The notes under the pieces are model-generated. The model searched no databases. It was given only the letters and a program-made list of their open reading frames with translations, and was not told the origin of the DNA. From Apostichopus japonicus (taxonomy: Eukaryota > Echinodermata > Holothuroidea > Aspidochirotida > Stichopodidae): a DNA stretch of 64,000 nucleotides. Numbering within the stretch: position 1 is the stretch's first letter; each line of letters opens with the position of its first letter. Shown piece after piece: positions 25,801 through 33,915 of this stretch. The stretch covers positions 6,771,501-6,835,500 of the forward strand of contig NC_092572.1 of NCBI RefSeq assembly GCF_037975245.1, read 5' to 3'. Both the position numbers and the translations under genes were made by a program.

Positions 25801-26588
25801 ATTAAGGAATGAGGAAATATCATACTCATAGGGGTGTAACAATTGGAGGCAAATATTAATGGAGTTGAAAACAAGGAACGTGGTTGAGGAAGGAAAACCT
25901 TTGAATGTGGATTGCCTGGGATGGAAACGTCAGGCCCTCTTACTTTTGAGTATTTACCACTCGGGCTTAATATTTTACTTTAATAAGATGTTTGCTAAAC
26001 GTTTTCTCGTTCTCTATGAATTATGAGAACTTAGTTCGTTTATTCAGCTATCATGCGTCATACAAGTTGTAAATAATTCAAAGTAATGCCCAGTAGCTAT
26101 AAGACAAAACATAGCACATAAATTATTTACTTTTCATAAAATTGACATGCAGTTTATTCAAATAAAAGTTTAAGAAATTAATGAGTGGGAAGGAAAGAAT
26201 AGATACACGTTCTTTTAAAATCGCAATATTCAATATAAATAATAATGCGTCATAAAAGGCGTGAAAAAGGCGATCATTATGTAGACCTATTTTCTTAAGC
26301 AAAATAATCAATTAATATCATATTTAATTCCAAAACATGTCTCATGAGTTTGTGAGTTATTTCCTGACTGCTTGTTAGAAACAGATCATCATTCTAAATG
26401 GTCTTCATTTCGTCTGTTTTCTCATACAGACATACACAGTAGTAACAATTATTAACAACGTTCGTTGGTAGAAAACACGCACTTAATTGCTGTTTTGTAT
26501 ATGGAATTGCATATTTCTGTTGTAGGATACATTGAGGCGAAAAGATGAAGAAATCAAAAGAGACAGGAACGTAACTTCCAAGTTAAAG
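4676..26588 (+). CDS. Ig-superfamily type I transmembrane receptor with a mini-exon-encoded coiled-coil tail (gene-level entry)
   Basis: The gene is reconstructed from splice sites whose phases agree. Coding exons: 4754-4808 (signal peptide), 5545-5859 (Ig 1), 6548-6877 (Ig 2), 7205-7288 (transmembrane), 7573-7612, 8483-8510, then phase-0 mini-exons. Type A (63 nt) exons start at 9441, 11893, 16167, 18064, 19794, 21692, 23590, 25487 and 26526. Type B (42 nt) exons start at 9980, 17357, 19087, 20985, 22883 and 24780. Residues 1-18 form the signal peptide, 19-123 a V-like Ig domain (C45, W55, C105), 124-233 a second Ig domain (C156, W169, C211) and 240-260 the membrane helix. A Lys/Arg-rich segment follows, then up to 273 residues of charged helical repeat. 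The protein should sit in the plasma membrane with its Ig domains outside. I do not recognise the family or ligand. The 3' end is unresolved. Phase agreement across the first eight exons is the strongest evidence. Confidence 0.8.
5545..5859 (+). CDS. Receptor exon 2: V-like immunoglobulin domain
   Basis: This is a phase 1-1 exon of 315 nt between TTTACAG and GAG|GTAAGT, encoding residues 19-123. It shows the B-strand cysteine (EIFCMV, C45), the C-strand tryptophan (YFWSKG, W55) and the canonical F-strand motif KDEGKYFC (C105), with a possible N-glycosylation site NST at residue 63. An extra cysteine (C114) follows the F strand. One Ig domain per phase 1-1 exon is the usual arrangement in animals. 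Confidence 0.85.
6548..6877 (+). CDS. Receptor exon 3: second immunoglobulin domain
   Basis: This is a phase 1-1 exon of 330 nt from ATTATCAG to GAAAG|GTAAAA, encoding residues 124-233. ISLTC (C156), LKWF (W169) and ASLTC (C211) supply the Ig core; NGS at 171 may be glycosylated. The alternative acceptor 10 nt downstream would break the frame. Two further cysteines (136, 142) lie N-terminal to the core. The C-terminal strand leads straight into the membrane exon. Confidence 0.8.
7205..7288 (+). CDS. Receptor exon 4: transmembrane segment
   Basis: This is an 84-nt phase 1-1 exon between CTTTCAG and AAAG|GTATGG. It encodes VPVHETW, then IIVSVTLAGCFIVFGIILLI and a lysine stop-transfer residue: a clear single membrane helix at about residues 240-260. 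Its phases match the Ig exon before it and the basic exon after it. Confidence 0.8.
7573..7612 (+). CDS. Receptor exon 5: juxtamembrane basic segment
   Basis: This is a 40-nt exon from CCATCCAG to CT|GTAAGT, encoding ATVKRKQRKKYKK plus two bases of a leucine codon. The dense Lys/Arg run directly after the helix fits the positive-inside rule for a type I receptor. It starts in phase 1 and ends in phase 2, so it needs a phase-2 acceptor next. Both 8483 and the alternative at 7988 satisfy that. Confidence 0.7.
7988..8057 (+). CDS. Possible alternative short-tail terminal exon
   Basis: After the acceptor TTTTGTAATGACAG the phase-2 frame stays open for 22 codons (RIRLRETIEYYPGIYPIILV is the core) and ends at TAA 8055-8057. 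If used, it would replace the coiled-coil tail with a short tail containing two YxxI motifs (YPGI, YPII). Their four-residue spacing is not a standard ITAM. The open stretch is short and no AATAAA follows closely, so it may be chance. Confidence 0.25.
8483..8510 (+). CDS. Receptor exon 6: linker into the helical tail
   Basis: This is a 28-nt exon with a strong pyrimidine acceptor (TTTTTTCTCTCCAAG) and donor ACG|GTGCGT. One base completes the leucine codon from exon 5, then KIEEFESLT follows. It converts phase 2 to phase 0, exactly what the mini-exon series requires, and begins the charged helical region. Confidence 0.65.
9441..9503 (+). CDS. Receptor type-A mini-exon 1 (21 residues)
   Basis: A phase 0-0 exon of exactly 63 nt lies between TCTCTTACAG and AAG|GTGAGC. 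The peptide begins TKVETKEGAINEKHQ and ends LTQFK. Aligned with the other A exons it keeps hydrophobics at positions 3, 10 and 20. It is divergent from the array copies at 16-26 kb and so older. Confidence 0.7.
9980..10021 (+). CDS. Receptor type-B mini-exon 1 (14 residues)
   Basis: A phase 0-0 exon of exactly 42 nt lies between TTTTCACTGCAG and AAA|GTAAGA and encodes LSAESKDREISVLK. It aligns without gaps to the array B exon ELAQRKEQEIIALK, sharing A3, K6, E9, I10, L13 and K14. Confidence 0.7.
10518..10559 (+). pseudogene. Decayed type-B mini-exon with in-frame stop
   Basis: Exactly 42 nt lie between AAATAG and GAG|GTAAGT. Read in phase 0 they give NNS-stop-TKAKAIADLE, aligning with the B exons (K6, I10 and L13 shared) but with TAA at codon 4 where the others have CAA or GAA. 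The acceptor has a poor pyrimidine tract. It is probably a dead cassette that is skipped; if included it would truncate the receptor tail. Confidence 0.45.
11893..11955 (+). CDS. Receptor type-A mini-exon 2
   Basis: A 63-nt phase 0-0 exon lies between ATTCTTGTAG and CAT|GTGAGT. The peptide begins TKLKEMEEDIRKGRSEN and ends LELH, retaining the A-type hydrophobic positions 3, 10 and 20. Sequence around it is not part of the 1.9-kb repeat. Confidence 0.65.
12646..12699 (+). CDS. Candidate 54-nt receptor exon
   Basis: A pyrimidine-rich acceptor (CCCGTTTCTTTAATACACAG) and donor GGG|GTAAGA bracket 54 nt open in phase 0 (KRVTNALADDKVKSTITG). Position and phase would suit the mini-exon series, but length and sequence do not match type A or B, so it could be fortuitous. 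Confidence 0.25.
12700..14340. other. Receptor intron, no further exon supported
   Basis: I looked for a B-type exon to pair with the A exon at 11893 and found none with a matching 42-nt length and donor. From about 14.35 kb the sequence becomes a diverged copy of the array intron. Confidence 0.4.
14713..14783 (-). repeat. Inverted piece of the array-unit intron
   Basis: Its reverse complement matches 26021-26090 with only a few mismatches (core AGCTATCATGCGTCATACAA). The sequence on its left (about 14.35-14.71 kb) and on the right of the LINE (from 15725) are forward-oriented copies of the same unit, so only this piece is flipped next to the LINE 5' junction. Confidence 0.65.
14786..15608 (+). 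mobile_element. 5'-truncated non-LTR retrotransposon, RT C-terminal region (jockey/CR1 group)
   Basis: An uninterrupted frame of about 270 codons starts just before the catalytic motif (KFADDTKLYSEV) and runs to a natural TGA. It contains WQMLFNVDKCKVMHIG, then DLGIYID, then the marker block LVRPHLEYAVQAWNPY, VQRRATRMI, and the RNVRH-like and VVNEWNSLP motifs near the C terminus. This is the typical distal half of ORF2 in jockey/CR1-like LINEs; the endonuclease and most of the RT are missing, consistent with incomplete reverse transcription. The intact frame suggests a fairly young insertion. It lies in a receptor intron, in the sense orientation. Confidence 0.85.
15721..16166 (+). repeat. 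Left flank of the array, near-duplicate of 26085-26525
   Basis: About 450 bp leading into the first array A exon matches the intron before the last A exon (shared blocks GAATAGATACACGTTC and AATAATGCGTCATAAAAGGC) and differs from the inner units. The two blocks are direct repeats about 10.36 kb apart. Confidence 0.65.
16167..16229 (+). CDS. Array type-A mini-exon, unit 1
   Basis: 63 nt, phase 0-0, acceptor TTCTGTTGTAG, donor AAG|GTAAGT. The peptide begins DTLRRKDEEIAKERNETF and ends KLK. It is highly charged and predicted helical, with hydrophobics at 3, 10, 18 and 20. Confidence 0.75.
17357..17398 (+). CDS. Array type-B mini-exon, unit 1
   Basis: 42 nt, phase 0-0, acceptor TTTTCGCTGCAG, donor AAG|GTAAGT, encoding ELAQRKEQEIIALK. 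The nucleotide sequence is identical in all five array copies. Confidence 0.75.
18064..18126 (+). CDS. Array type-A mini-exon, unit 2
   Basis: 63 nt, phase 0-0. It differs from unit 1 at a few bases, giving DILRRKDEEIAKERNE at the start. Splice signals are intact. Confidence 0.75.
19087..19128 (+). CDS. Array type-B mini-exon, unit 2
   Basis: 42 nt, phase 0-0, identical to the unit 1 B exon. It is preceded by an intron shortened by about 168 bp. Confidence 0.75.
19794..19856 (+). CDS. Array type-A mini-exon, unit 3 (variant)
   Basis: 63 nt, phase 0-0. Relative to units 1-2 the middle reads DEETKGGRNE instead of DEEIAKERNE, through a 3-nt loss and a 3-nt gain that leave the length unchanged. 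Confidence 0.75.
20985..21026 (+). CDS. Array type-B mini-exon, unit 3
   Basis: 42 nt, phase 0-0, identical to the other array B exons. The preceding intron has one extra T near 20852 compared with units 1 and 2. Confidence 0.75.
21692..21754 (+). CDS. Array type-A mini-exon, unit 4 (variant)
   Basis: 63 nt, phase 0-0, identical to the unit 3 variant (DEETKGGRNE). Confidence 0.75.
22883..22924 (+). CDS. Array type-B mini-exon, unit 4
   Basis: 42 nt, phase 0-0, identical to the other array B exons, with CTGCAG acceptor and GTAAGT donor. Confidence 0.75.
23590..23652 (+). CDS. Array type-A mini-exon, unit 5 (variant)
   Basis: 63 nt, phase 0-0, the DEETKGGRNE variant with intact splice sites. 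Confidence 0.75.
24780..24821 (+). CDS. Array type-B mini-exon, unit 5
   Basis: 42 nt, phase 0-0, identical coding sequence. The acceptor tract reads TTTGCGCTGCAG rather than TTTTCGCTGCAG. It is the last B exon I can find. Confidence 0.75.
25487..25549 (+). CDS. Array type-A mini-exon, unit 6 (variant)
   Basis: 63 nt, phase 0-0, the DEETKGGRNE variant. No B exon follows it; the next cassette is another A exon 1,039 bp downstream. Confidence 0.7.
26526..26588 (+). CDS. Array type-A mini-exon, unit 7 (diverged)
   Basis: 63 nt, phase 0-0, beginning DTLRRKDEEIKRDRNVTS and ending KLK. It is diverged from the inner copies but has no stop, the same length, and GTAAGT. The unit loses similarity near 27555, before where its B exon would lie. 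Confidence 0.7.
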
Positions 26589-27566
26589 GTAAGTTAGATT
26601 CCCAAATATGACGCATGGCCTGTTTATGACAAAATAACAGCAAAAGAATGAATTTTCGATATCATTTGGACAAATGCAATAACCTGCCAAATCAGCTGTT
26701 TATTTTTTGTCCGGTTACTTCACACACAAAAAGGAGTTACCCAAGTAACCTTACAGATGAACAAAGAGTTAAATTGGACAACTTAGCAATTAATGGAGCA
26801 AAAAAGGAGAGGTAAGATGAAAAGAAAGAGCGATGAGTGGATTAAGGAATACCGGAAGTATCATATTGTGAGGGGTTTAACAGCTGAAGGCAAATATTAA
26901 TGGAGTTGAAAAACAAGGAAAGTGGATGAGGAATAAAACCTGTGAATGTGGATTGCCTGGGATAGAAACGTCAGGCCTACATACTGTTACGTATTTACCA
27001 CTCAGGCTTTATATTTTACTTTAATAAGATGTTTGTTAAACGTCTTCTTGTTCTACAGGAATTCTAAGAACTTTATTCATTTATTCAGCTATCATGCGTC
27101 ATACAAGATGTAAATAATTCAAGGTCATGCCCAGTAGCTTAGACAGAACGTAGAGCATAAGTTATTTACTTTCCATACAATTGATATACAGTTATTTCGA
27201 ATAAAAGTATAAGAAGTTAATGAGTCGGAAGGAAACAATAACAAGTAACATGCTCGTTTAAAATGGCGATATTCCACGGTTGCTTGTATACTTTCTTTTA
27301 CTCCCAGAGAACGATGGAAAGCGCTACAGGGAAAACCCCCGTTGGTGAGGTAAGATATCATAATTACCAGTACTAAGATTTGTATCTCTAAACATTACAG
27401 TCAATCCTTTATAGTCCAGCCGGATGCTTAGAAATACAGTTTACTGTGGCTCTGAAGATGGATTTCGTGCCAAATCCTGAGCCAAAGATTGCAATATTTT
27501 GTAACCAGTTGATTGATAGTGATGCAGACGGCAAAATAGCAGTATAGGCAACAACAGAGACAACAG

Positions 27567-27878
27567 GATTCGGGAGTAAGTGTTTCGTGTTTTAATATGT
27601 TCAATAAATACCAAACCATGACCGTGTCAATACCTGAAAGATTTCTGGACAAAAACTACCTAAATTATGATATTGACATTTGTGTCAGTTCTGAAAATTA
27701 CAGGTTGAATTTAAAAAGTCAATATCTTTTCATTGTATGGCAAAAATGCAAACAAACTGATAGAAAATATGTCACTGGATGTCCCCTTTGTATACTGCCT
27801 GATGCAATTGTGGTGTCGAGACTCATTATGTCCTATAATCGATTCATATTGTTAGACTTTCCGACCTTGCTGCCTTAA
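27567..27878 (+). CDS. Possible terminal exon of the receptor
   Basis: From an AG at 27566 (AGAGACAACAG) the phase-0 frame stays open for 103 codons to TAA 27876-27878, starting exactly where the array similarity ends. An open frame of this length is unusual in such AT-rich DNA and the phase fits the mini-exons. However, the acceptor lacks a pyrimidine tract, no AATAAA follows nearby, and the peptide (begins DSGVSVSCFNMFNKYQ) matches no family I know. Confidence 0.3.
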   Translation, partial: DSGVSVSCFNMFNKYQTMTVSIPERFLDKNYLNYDIDICVSSENYRLNLKSQYLFIVWQKCKQTDRKYVTGCPLCILPDAIVVSRLIMSYNRFILLDFPTLLP

Positions 27879-27899
27879 CAGATTGTGGCTTTTTTACTC

Positions 27900-30280
27900 A
27901 ATATGACAAAAGTCATTATTTCAGTAATTTGATAACATTAATGTAGCACCGATGAAAAGACAAATAGCAGGCTTTGATTTTTATTCTTGTAACGAAACTA
28001 CCAAGAGAATGGGACAGGGCAGGAGCTAGGTTGACTAAGCTATAGCAGCTTGAACTCTGCATTTCCTAATGTAACTGTAGGGTTAGTTTTTAATATCAGT
28101 AGCGTTACTTATTCTTCTTTATCCGCCTTGGCTCACATGCCTTTCTCGGTTGATTGTGAGTATAAAACCTCATCGGAAGTACAAAAGTACAACTAAATTA
28201 TATCTAAATTCTCAAACCAATCCATTAATTTGAGAGGTTCTTCATGTGCTTGTTTGTCAGTATTGGCGAGTATTAGATAAAGACTCGCTTGGAGATGTAC
28301 AGCACTTCTCAACTATTTTTTCCCCATAAAGACATATACCTTGGCCGAAAGTTGGACAGCATACTGCGTTTATTTTCTTGTGATTATGTACAAAGAAAAC
28401 ATGATCTTAATGGTACACATTCCAATTCAATATAGAAAACTTTTAAAATCGTGTCTTGTCGCGACGTGACATTTTATCCAATTCTTCTTTTCATTTGGCA
28501 ATTTTTCAAAAGCGATGGACTTCGGAGTAGATGTAATGCAGGGGTCTTCAGAGCAGTATCAATATTGTGAAGCTATGAAATAAAATTCACTTGTCAATGG
28601 CTATACCTCAAGCAAGCAAACATTAGCTTTCCACTAATTTCATTCGTTACTTGTTACCATCAGCGAAATTATCAACAACGGTTGCAATTCCACCACAATA
28701 CGTCCCTTCCAAAGAGAAAACTTGAGAAGTATTTGTAAAAGTCTATATTGCCGCACTTTGAGAAGGTTTAATAATTTATTGTATGTACTAGATTTAATGT
28801 AAGCTTTCATTTGTAAACATGTCTTCCGAGTTATTACTCTTACTTCAAAGAGATATGCTCATACACGACTAAGCAGGCCGAATTCTAGCTGTTTTGCAAT
28901 GCTTTAATAAGATTTTTTTTTTCTCTAAACTATAATTTAAGTATTATGAGGAATATGAAACTGTACATTGATAAGAATGCCCCCTTTCTTTCCCCATCTG
29001 TCTCTCAAGCCCCTGTTTTTACACCCTTGCAACTTGGTATTAAGAATATCCAAAACGTTTCCATGTTTTATAATTGTTCCACATAGGGTTGGCTCTAATG
29101 AAAAGCAAACGAAGAAAAAGAATGGGAACTGATGGTGAAAGACCTCTCTTATCTGCTGGAATCATCTCGACAATACGTTCCATCGGCGTTTTAAACAAAT
29201 CCCATAGTTTCAATTGTCATGTAAAATATCAAATATTGTTAAACGATCAAAATTGACATTTTCTTTAACTTTTCCAGCTAAATGTGTACACAGGATAACT
29301 CTAAACATTTATTTCACAACCCTATTAACAATTATACTATTTTGTAACATTAATGTGAATACTGAAACAGAGTTAGACATCTCTTTCATATATTCCCTTT
29401 TAAGGTATATTTTTATGTCGATATATCCAACACATCGGCTTCATGAATTAAACACAAGTCCTTATTAATCTAATCAACACTAAACAACACCTTAGTGACT
29501 TATATAATTTGCCCAAGCATTTAGTTTGTTTCACTAAATACATAAATGCGTAAATGTGCATGTTGTATTCCGTAAAATTCGATTCGTCCTAACAAACCAT
29601 TAAAGGATTGATAGCAATGTTTAATAACAAAATTTTATACCTCAGACAGGAGTTACTAAAAAAATATCTTCAAAAACCCCTCTGCTTGTTATTTTTTCTA
29701 TCACCTGTTAGGGTAGATATCCACCTTATCCGTTTCATTGCATGTGCTTTTCGGTTTGAAGTAACTGTACACGAAAAGTAAGTCACTGTATAAATTTGAT
29801 CATTGGGGGGTAAGGGTAATATTTCTCACCGCCTGTTTGATTTCAACCTGTCCTATCCAAAGATTTCAGCCAAGCAAAAACTGCCTATTTCATTCAACTT
29901 CCACTTCCTAAGTGAAAGTAGGCCTACGATAAAGTAAACCTGGACAGGATGCGCTATTTCAGTTAGTTTTACCATTGCTTTTCTGAATTTAGATCTGTTA
30001 TGTAATTTTTTTGGTCTGTAAATATCTTAATTTCTATAACATACTGTGTCAATTGTTATTGTTGTGTTTGGGTATATTTTGTGTACTTGTTCTTCCCTCC
30101 TTGAGTCATCAGCCATTGCCGCGAGGGCCTATCAAATTAAGGACTTGTGTGAGACGGACACGGTACACGTAGAAAGCTCCTAAGATTTAACCTGCGTTAA
30201 CAGTGTAGCAGTCCAATATGGGACTACGGGCTTAAAAAGGTACTTATTACGTCTAAGTGTTTTATGTAGACCTATCAGTT
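27900..30280. other. Gap with no supported gene
   Basis: Non-coding, AT-rich DNA. Two exon-like intervals were considered: 29089-29253 (basic open stretch KSKRRKRMGTDGERP after CCACATAG) and about 29713-29778 (good acceptor CTATCACCTGTTAG, donor GTAAGT). Neither links in phase to the receptor with conviction. Confidence 0.35.
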
Positions 30281-30290
30281 TCATTGTTTG

Positions 30291-30671
30291 CATAGGCATA
30301 GGAGGCGGGGGAGGGGGCTGGGGGTGCAGCCACCAAAGTAAATATTTTTGTGAAAATTCGGGCAATATGAGGAGAATATTTCGGGCACCTACTGAAAGAA
30401 ATATCAATTGCAATGTGTTTTTCAATGGTTAAACTGATATTATTATGATCATTATTATTGTAACGACCTCCCGAAACTTCTAACCGATATGGAACGGTAA
30501 GAACACGGCATTTGATTGTATGATATTGGCATACGATGCAATCACCGAAGCATGCCTATTTGATATGTAGATTAAGATGTTGAACGCGCGAAAAATTTTG
30601 GTTATATTTTTTGGGCAAGTCGTTACAGCCCCCCCCCCCCCTCCAAATCAAACTGGGCTCCTACGCCTATG
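30291..30671. mobile_element. hAT-type MITE
   Basis: Terminal inverted repeats CATAGGCATAGGAGGC and (right end, reversed) CATAGGCGTAGGAGCC bound 381 bp. Flanking 8-bp target duplications are ATTGTTTG (30283-30290) and ATTGTTAG (30672-30679), with one mismatch. The interior has G/C homopolymers and no ORF, so it is non-autonomous. Confidence 0.75.
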
Positions 30672-30679
30672 ATTGTTAG

Positions 30680-32670
30680 CCACTATATTTACGAGTATTG
30701 AGGCACAGGGCCTTTCTTAATATACTAAGCATCATAGAGGGCCTTCCGCAGTCCTCTTTACTGCCCACCCACGCAGTTCGTCTGCCTCCCCACCCCTACC
30801 CCAGTAGGTCCCTTTTTGACATGTAAAACAAATCATGTGAAAACAAACCTAGCAATTAATTAACACATATTTCCTATAAGGCTGCCCCCTCCCCCCCCCC
30901 CCCCAGCTAGGCTACGGCTACCATCAGAATGCCGTGCTTTTATATCTTCAATTAGCCTACCTGTGTAAAACGATGAATTAAACAGGGCTTAGAGAAGTAA
31001 CATTAAGTCCTATTTTTCTAATAGAAAGAGAGTTTACCGAACATTTTATTTTATAACTTACCCTTCTTTTTTTCTGTTTCGGAAGTTCAAAATTTCTAAA
31101 CATGAGATCTCAAAATAAAGAATGTTTAGATGCAACTTACAAAGCCTGGGTAGTGCCATTTCTGGCTCACTGGGAAACAGTATTTGGCAAACATTTTCTT
31201 GCTACTCAATGCGCCAACTGATGGTGGGGCTCCGCTTTCAAAGTGTCCTGGTAGTCCCTTTTAGGGAATGGCCCACCCACTAAGCAATTTTAAAAAGGTC
31301 ATGGTATACACGCACATCAAAAGCGTGACTATGTAACTTTTGGACCATACAAAATATTCTCCGATGTTCTTTAACAGCCCCCTAAAGATTCTACCTAGGC
31401 TACGGCCCTGTGCACGCGTTTACCAGTTTTAGAATAGACCCGGACGCGAAGGTGAACCGTGTCACAAAACTGCCACTTTCCCATTTTGAACGCGCCATCA
31501 TCTCGCGAACTACCGCCGTTTTAATTGTGTTGCACGTAGCTGGACCAAGCCAGGCACAATAATATTGTACTTTGGATCCTGGGCAATGGTAAAATGTACA
31601 TTATACGTTATAGACATGACCGTTGACCTCGGTACCCATGGCAACCACGTTTTGATGGTACTTGATCTATAACCTTGGTTCGGGGGGGGGGGGCTGTGAG
31701 ACTCAAGGGTTCCCCTGGGATACCTTCCCACCAAGTAGGAAAATCGGTCCAGCCGTTTAGATTTTGACACAAACTTGGACATACACTATAACACGCGCTT
31801 TCACACACATCACCATCGCACTGATTCATTTTGACTTCAGCAAGAAAACATTTCAACTAAGGAAATACACATACTAGTTTGATTTGGAAGGAGAAACAGA
31901 GGGGGAGGGGGGTTGGCATATTTTATTCCTTGATGCTTTATGGACGTGTCCGATGTCTCTCGGCGTTCCGGATTTAACCAAAATTCACAAGAAATAAACA
32001 AGTTTTAACGCTTTGATTCGGTCTCAATTTAACCAGCCTAATTGATTGTGTGTCCATTCACCTAGTACTCTAATCGGCTAAACCATGCACTGTGATTAAA
32101 ATGAGGGAGCTATTAAAATAATTGAATAATAAATTGTAATCATTATTTCAATACACTACATGTTGCTTCCCTTATGAGTAACAACATTTTCAACACTTCA
32201 ATAATCAACACTCAATAAACGAATCTAAACTTCATTACGATACAAGAACAAGTCACAGTTTATCCTTTCTTTACATCAATTTATTGACGTGAATAAACTC
32301 CATTTCAGATTACATTAAGTTTAATATTAACTGTGAATCAAAATCGGGTACAAAACATATCCATGTACCTTGGATTCATCATAGGGCACACATTATTTCC
32401 TTCCCTCATGCAACAGTAAATCAGGCTAATAAAAAATTGTTATATTATGGAATAAAAAGGAAAACGCTAGACAGACAGATATATAACATGTAAGCACAGT
32501 CTTATAAAAGTGAATAAAATTGGCAGAGCATGATACGGATAACATTGAGGTAGTGGAATACACCTTTATAGTACTGTACGCAATATAAAATATAATATAT
32601 GTTATCATATTAAACCAGAATATAACAATGGATGCCGTAGAGTACTCCTAGGATACAGCATTGTTGTAGA
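30680..32670. other. Repeat-rich intergenic stretch
   Basis: No gene is supported. Poly-C or poly-G runs at about 30892-30904 and 31682-31692, with flanks such as CTAGGCTACGGC, resemble further decayed MITE ends. The segment at about 31420-31850 holds a phrase (AAATCGGTCCAGCCGTTTAG) common in invertebrate interspersed repeats. The overlapping minus frames there look like repeat-derived shadows. Confidence 0.35.
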
Positions 32671-32685
32671 CATTGCCTGTATTTT

Positions 32686-33050
32686 CAAGGGCGTAGGAAC
32701 CGGGGGGGCTCCAGCCCCCCCCCCAGTGAAAAATATGGGGGGCGGAAGTATCATTCCGCCCCCCCCCCCCCGCTCCGCAAGTCAGAAAACCCCTTTTTCA
32801 TTTCCAAATGAGAAAAAAATCTCATTTGGAGCACCAAATTGCATTTAAGGCCAGGTGAAAATGCAAAATTCTTTACAAAATGGAGTGGGAGTTGAAGTGT
32901 GCTATATTGCACCAAATTGCATCTGAGGCCACCTGGAAATGCAAAAAAAAATCAAAAGGGGAGGGGGACACCCCCTCCCCTTAGACCCCTCCCCCAGGCC
33001 GGCCATCAGTCTTCAGCCCCCCCACTCAAAAGTACCTTCCTACGCCACTG
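32686..33050. mobile_element. hAT-type MITE
   Basis: A 365-bp element with ends CAAGGGCGTAGGAACC and (reversed right end) CAGTGGCGTAGGAAGG, flanked by perfect 8-bp duplications TGTATTTT (32678-32685 and 33051-33058). It contains long C runs and an internal near-duplicate (GCACCAAATTGCAT, twice). There is no ORF. Confidence 0.8.
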
Positions 33051-33741
33051 TGTATTTTACTAGTTTCTACGGTTAATTGTTTATCAATTTATATTGATGC
33101 AGGTAGGGAATTTGTAGTAAGTCAATTCAGACTTGTATGGCATCATACTATCATTCATGGATTTTTTTTCTCATATCCATTTTATAACTCTAGCAAGATT
33201 ACATTCTCATATTCTTGCTTGGAACTATGTAACTTTTACTTCTACGCACACTTACGCCGTTGTACGTGTACTACAACTCTATTAAGGAATGACACATAAT
33301 GATAACAATTCAGTAGTGAAGTGCCAAGTAACATTTTCTGGAATACCTTGAGTGGCAGAAAAAAGTATGAAAAATGTCATAACTAGCAATTTGGTTGTTC
33401 CCTACTAATCAATTTAATATACATTAATTCCAATACTTATATCGATGTGTAGAATAACTTTAGAGATACATGCTTTGTTTTCTTTTTAGGGTTTTTGCAT
33501 AACTTAATTGTTCCTGGTGCAAATTTGTTGCCATAAATAAACAAACTATTTCAGATAAATCCTCCTCCCTAAAGTGTCAAATCAAAGCACAAAATTCAGA
33601 TTTTGTCTTTTCTATAAAAATGCATTAAAGTTCGTACCTGAGAGAAATGTTACATTTGGATAGGATTAAAGGGATTAATATTAAAAGAAGAAAGAAAGAA
33701 AAAAGGTCTGAATTAAATACAATTTGTCATTTCTTCAGGTG

Positions 33742-33915
33742 TCAAATCTTTAAGGCATCATCTGAGATCTTAATAGCATTTGTTATAATTTGAAGTTCTT
33801 GGCATAAAGTTTCATATCTGAAGGCCACACGGATGTTGGGGACGTTGGTTCTGAGGATGTCATTGCCTGCTGGTCCTTCCTTCCTAAAATTGAGTCCTAG
33901 CCAGTGCTTCTTCAC
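33742..33915 (-). CDS. AMPD: AMP deaminase last coding exon
   Basis: Acceptor TGCAG on the minus strand, then [19 protein letters not shown], a [20 protein letters not shown] block, and stop TGA at 33742-33744. This is the conserved C-terminal helix region of the family. Phase 0 entry. Confidence 0.9.
   Translation of the reverse strand: MKKHWLGLNFRKEGPAGNDILRTNVPNIRVAFRYETLCQELQIITNAIKISDDALKI

Larger units (their letters stand above)
16167..27555 (+). repeat. Tandem array of ~1.9-kb units carrying receptor mini-exons
   Basis: The unit is A exon, ~1.13-kb intron, B exon, ~0.66-kb intron. Unit starts (A exon) are 16167, 18064, 19794, 21692, 23590, 25487 and 26526, giving spacings of 1897, 1730, 1898, 1898, 1897 and 1039. 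Unit 2 lacks about 168 bp near 18785. The sixth lacks the middle and the B exon. The seventh is diverged, stops resembling the unit near 27555 and also lacks B. Units 3-5 are nearly identical, including introns. Differences among copies are mostly single bases and small indels. This is a segmental tandem duplication inside a gene, either recent or kept uniform by gene conversion. An assembly error in copy number is possible. Confidence 0.9.

Noticed and set aside
29089-29256. Exon with basic stretch KSKRRKRMGTDGERP
   Set aside because: Acceptor phase (1) does not match the phase-0 cassettes and no donor or partner exon was found.
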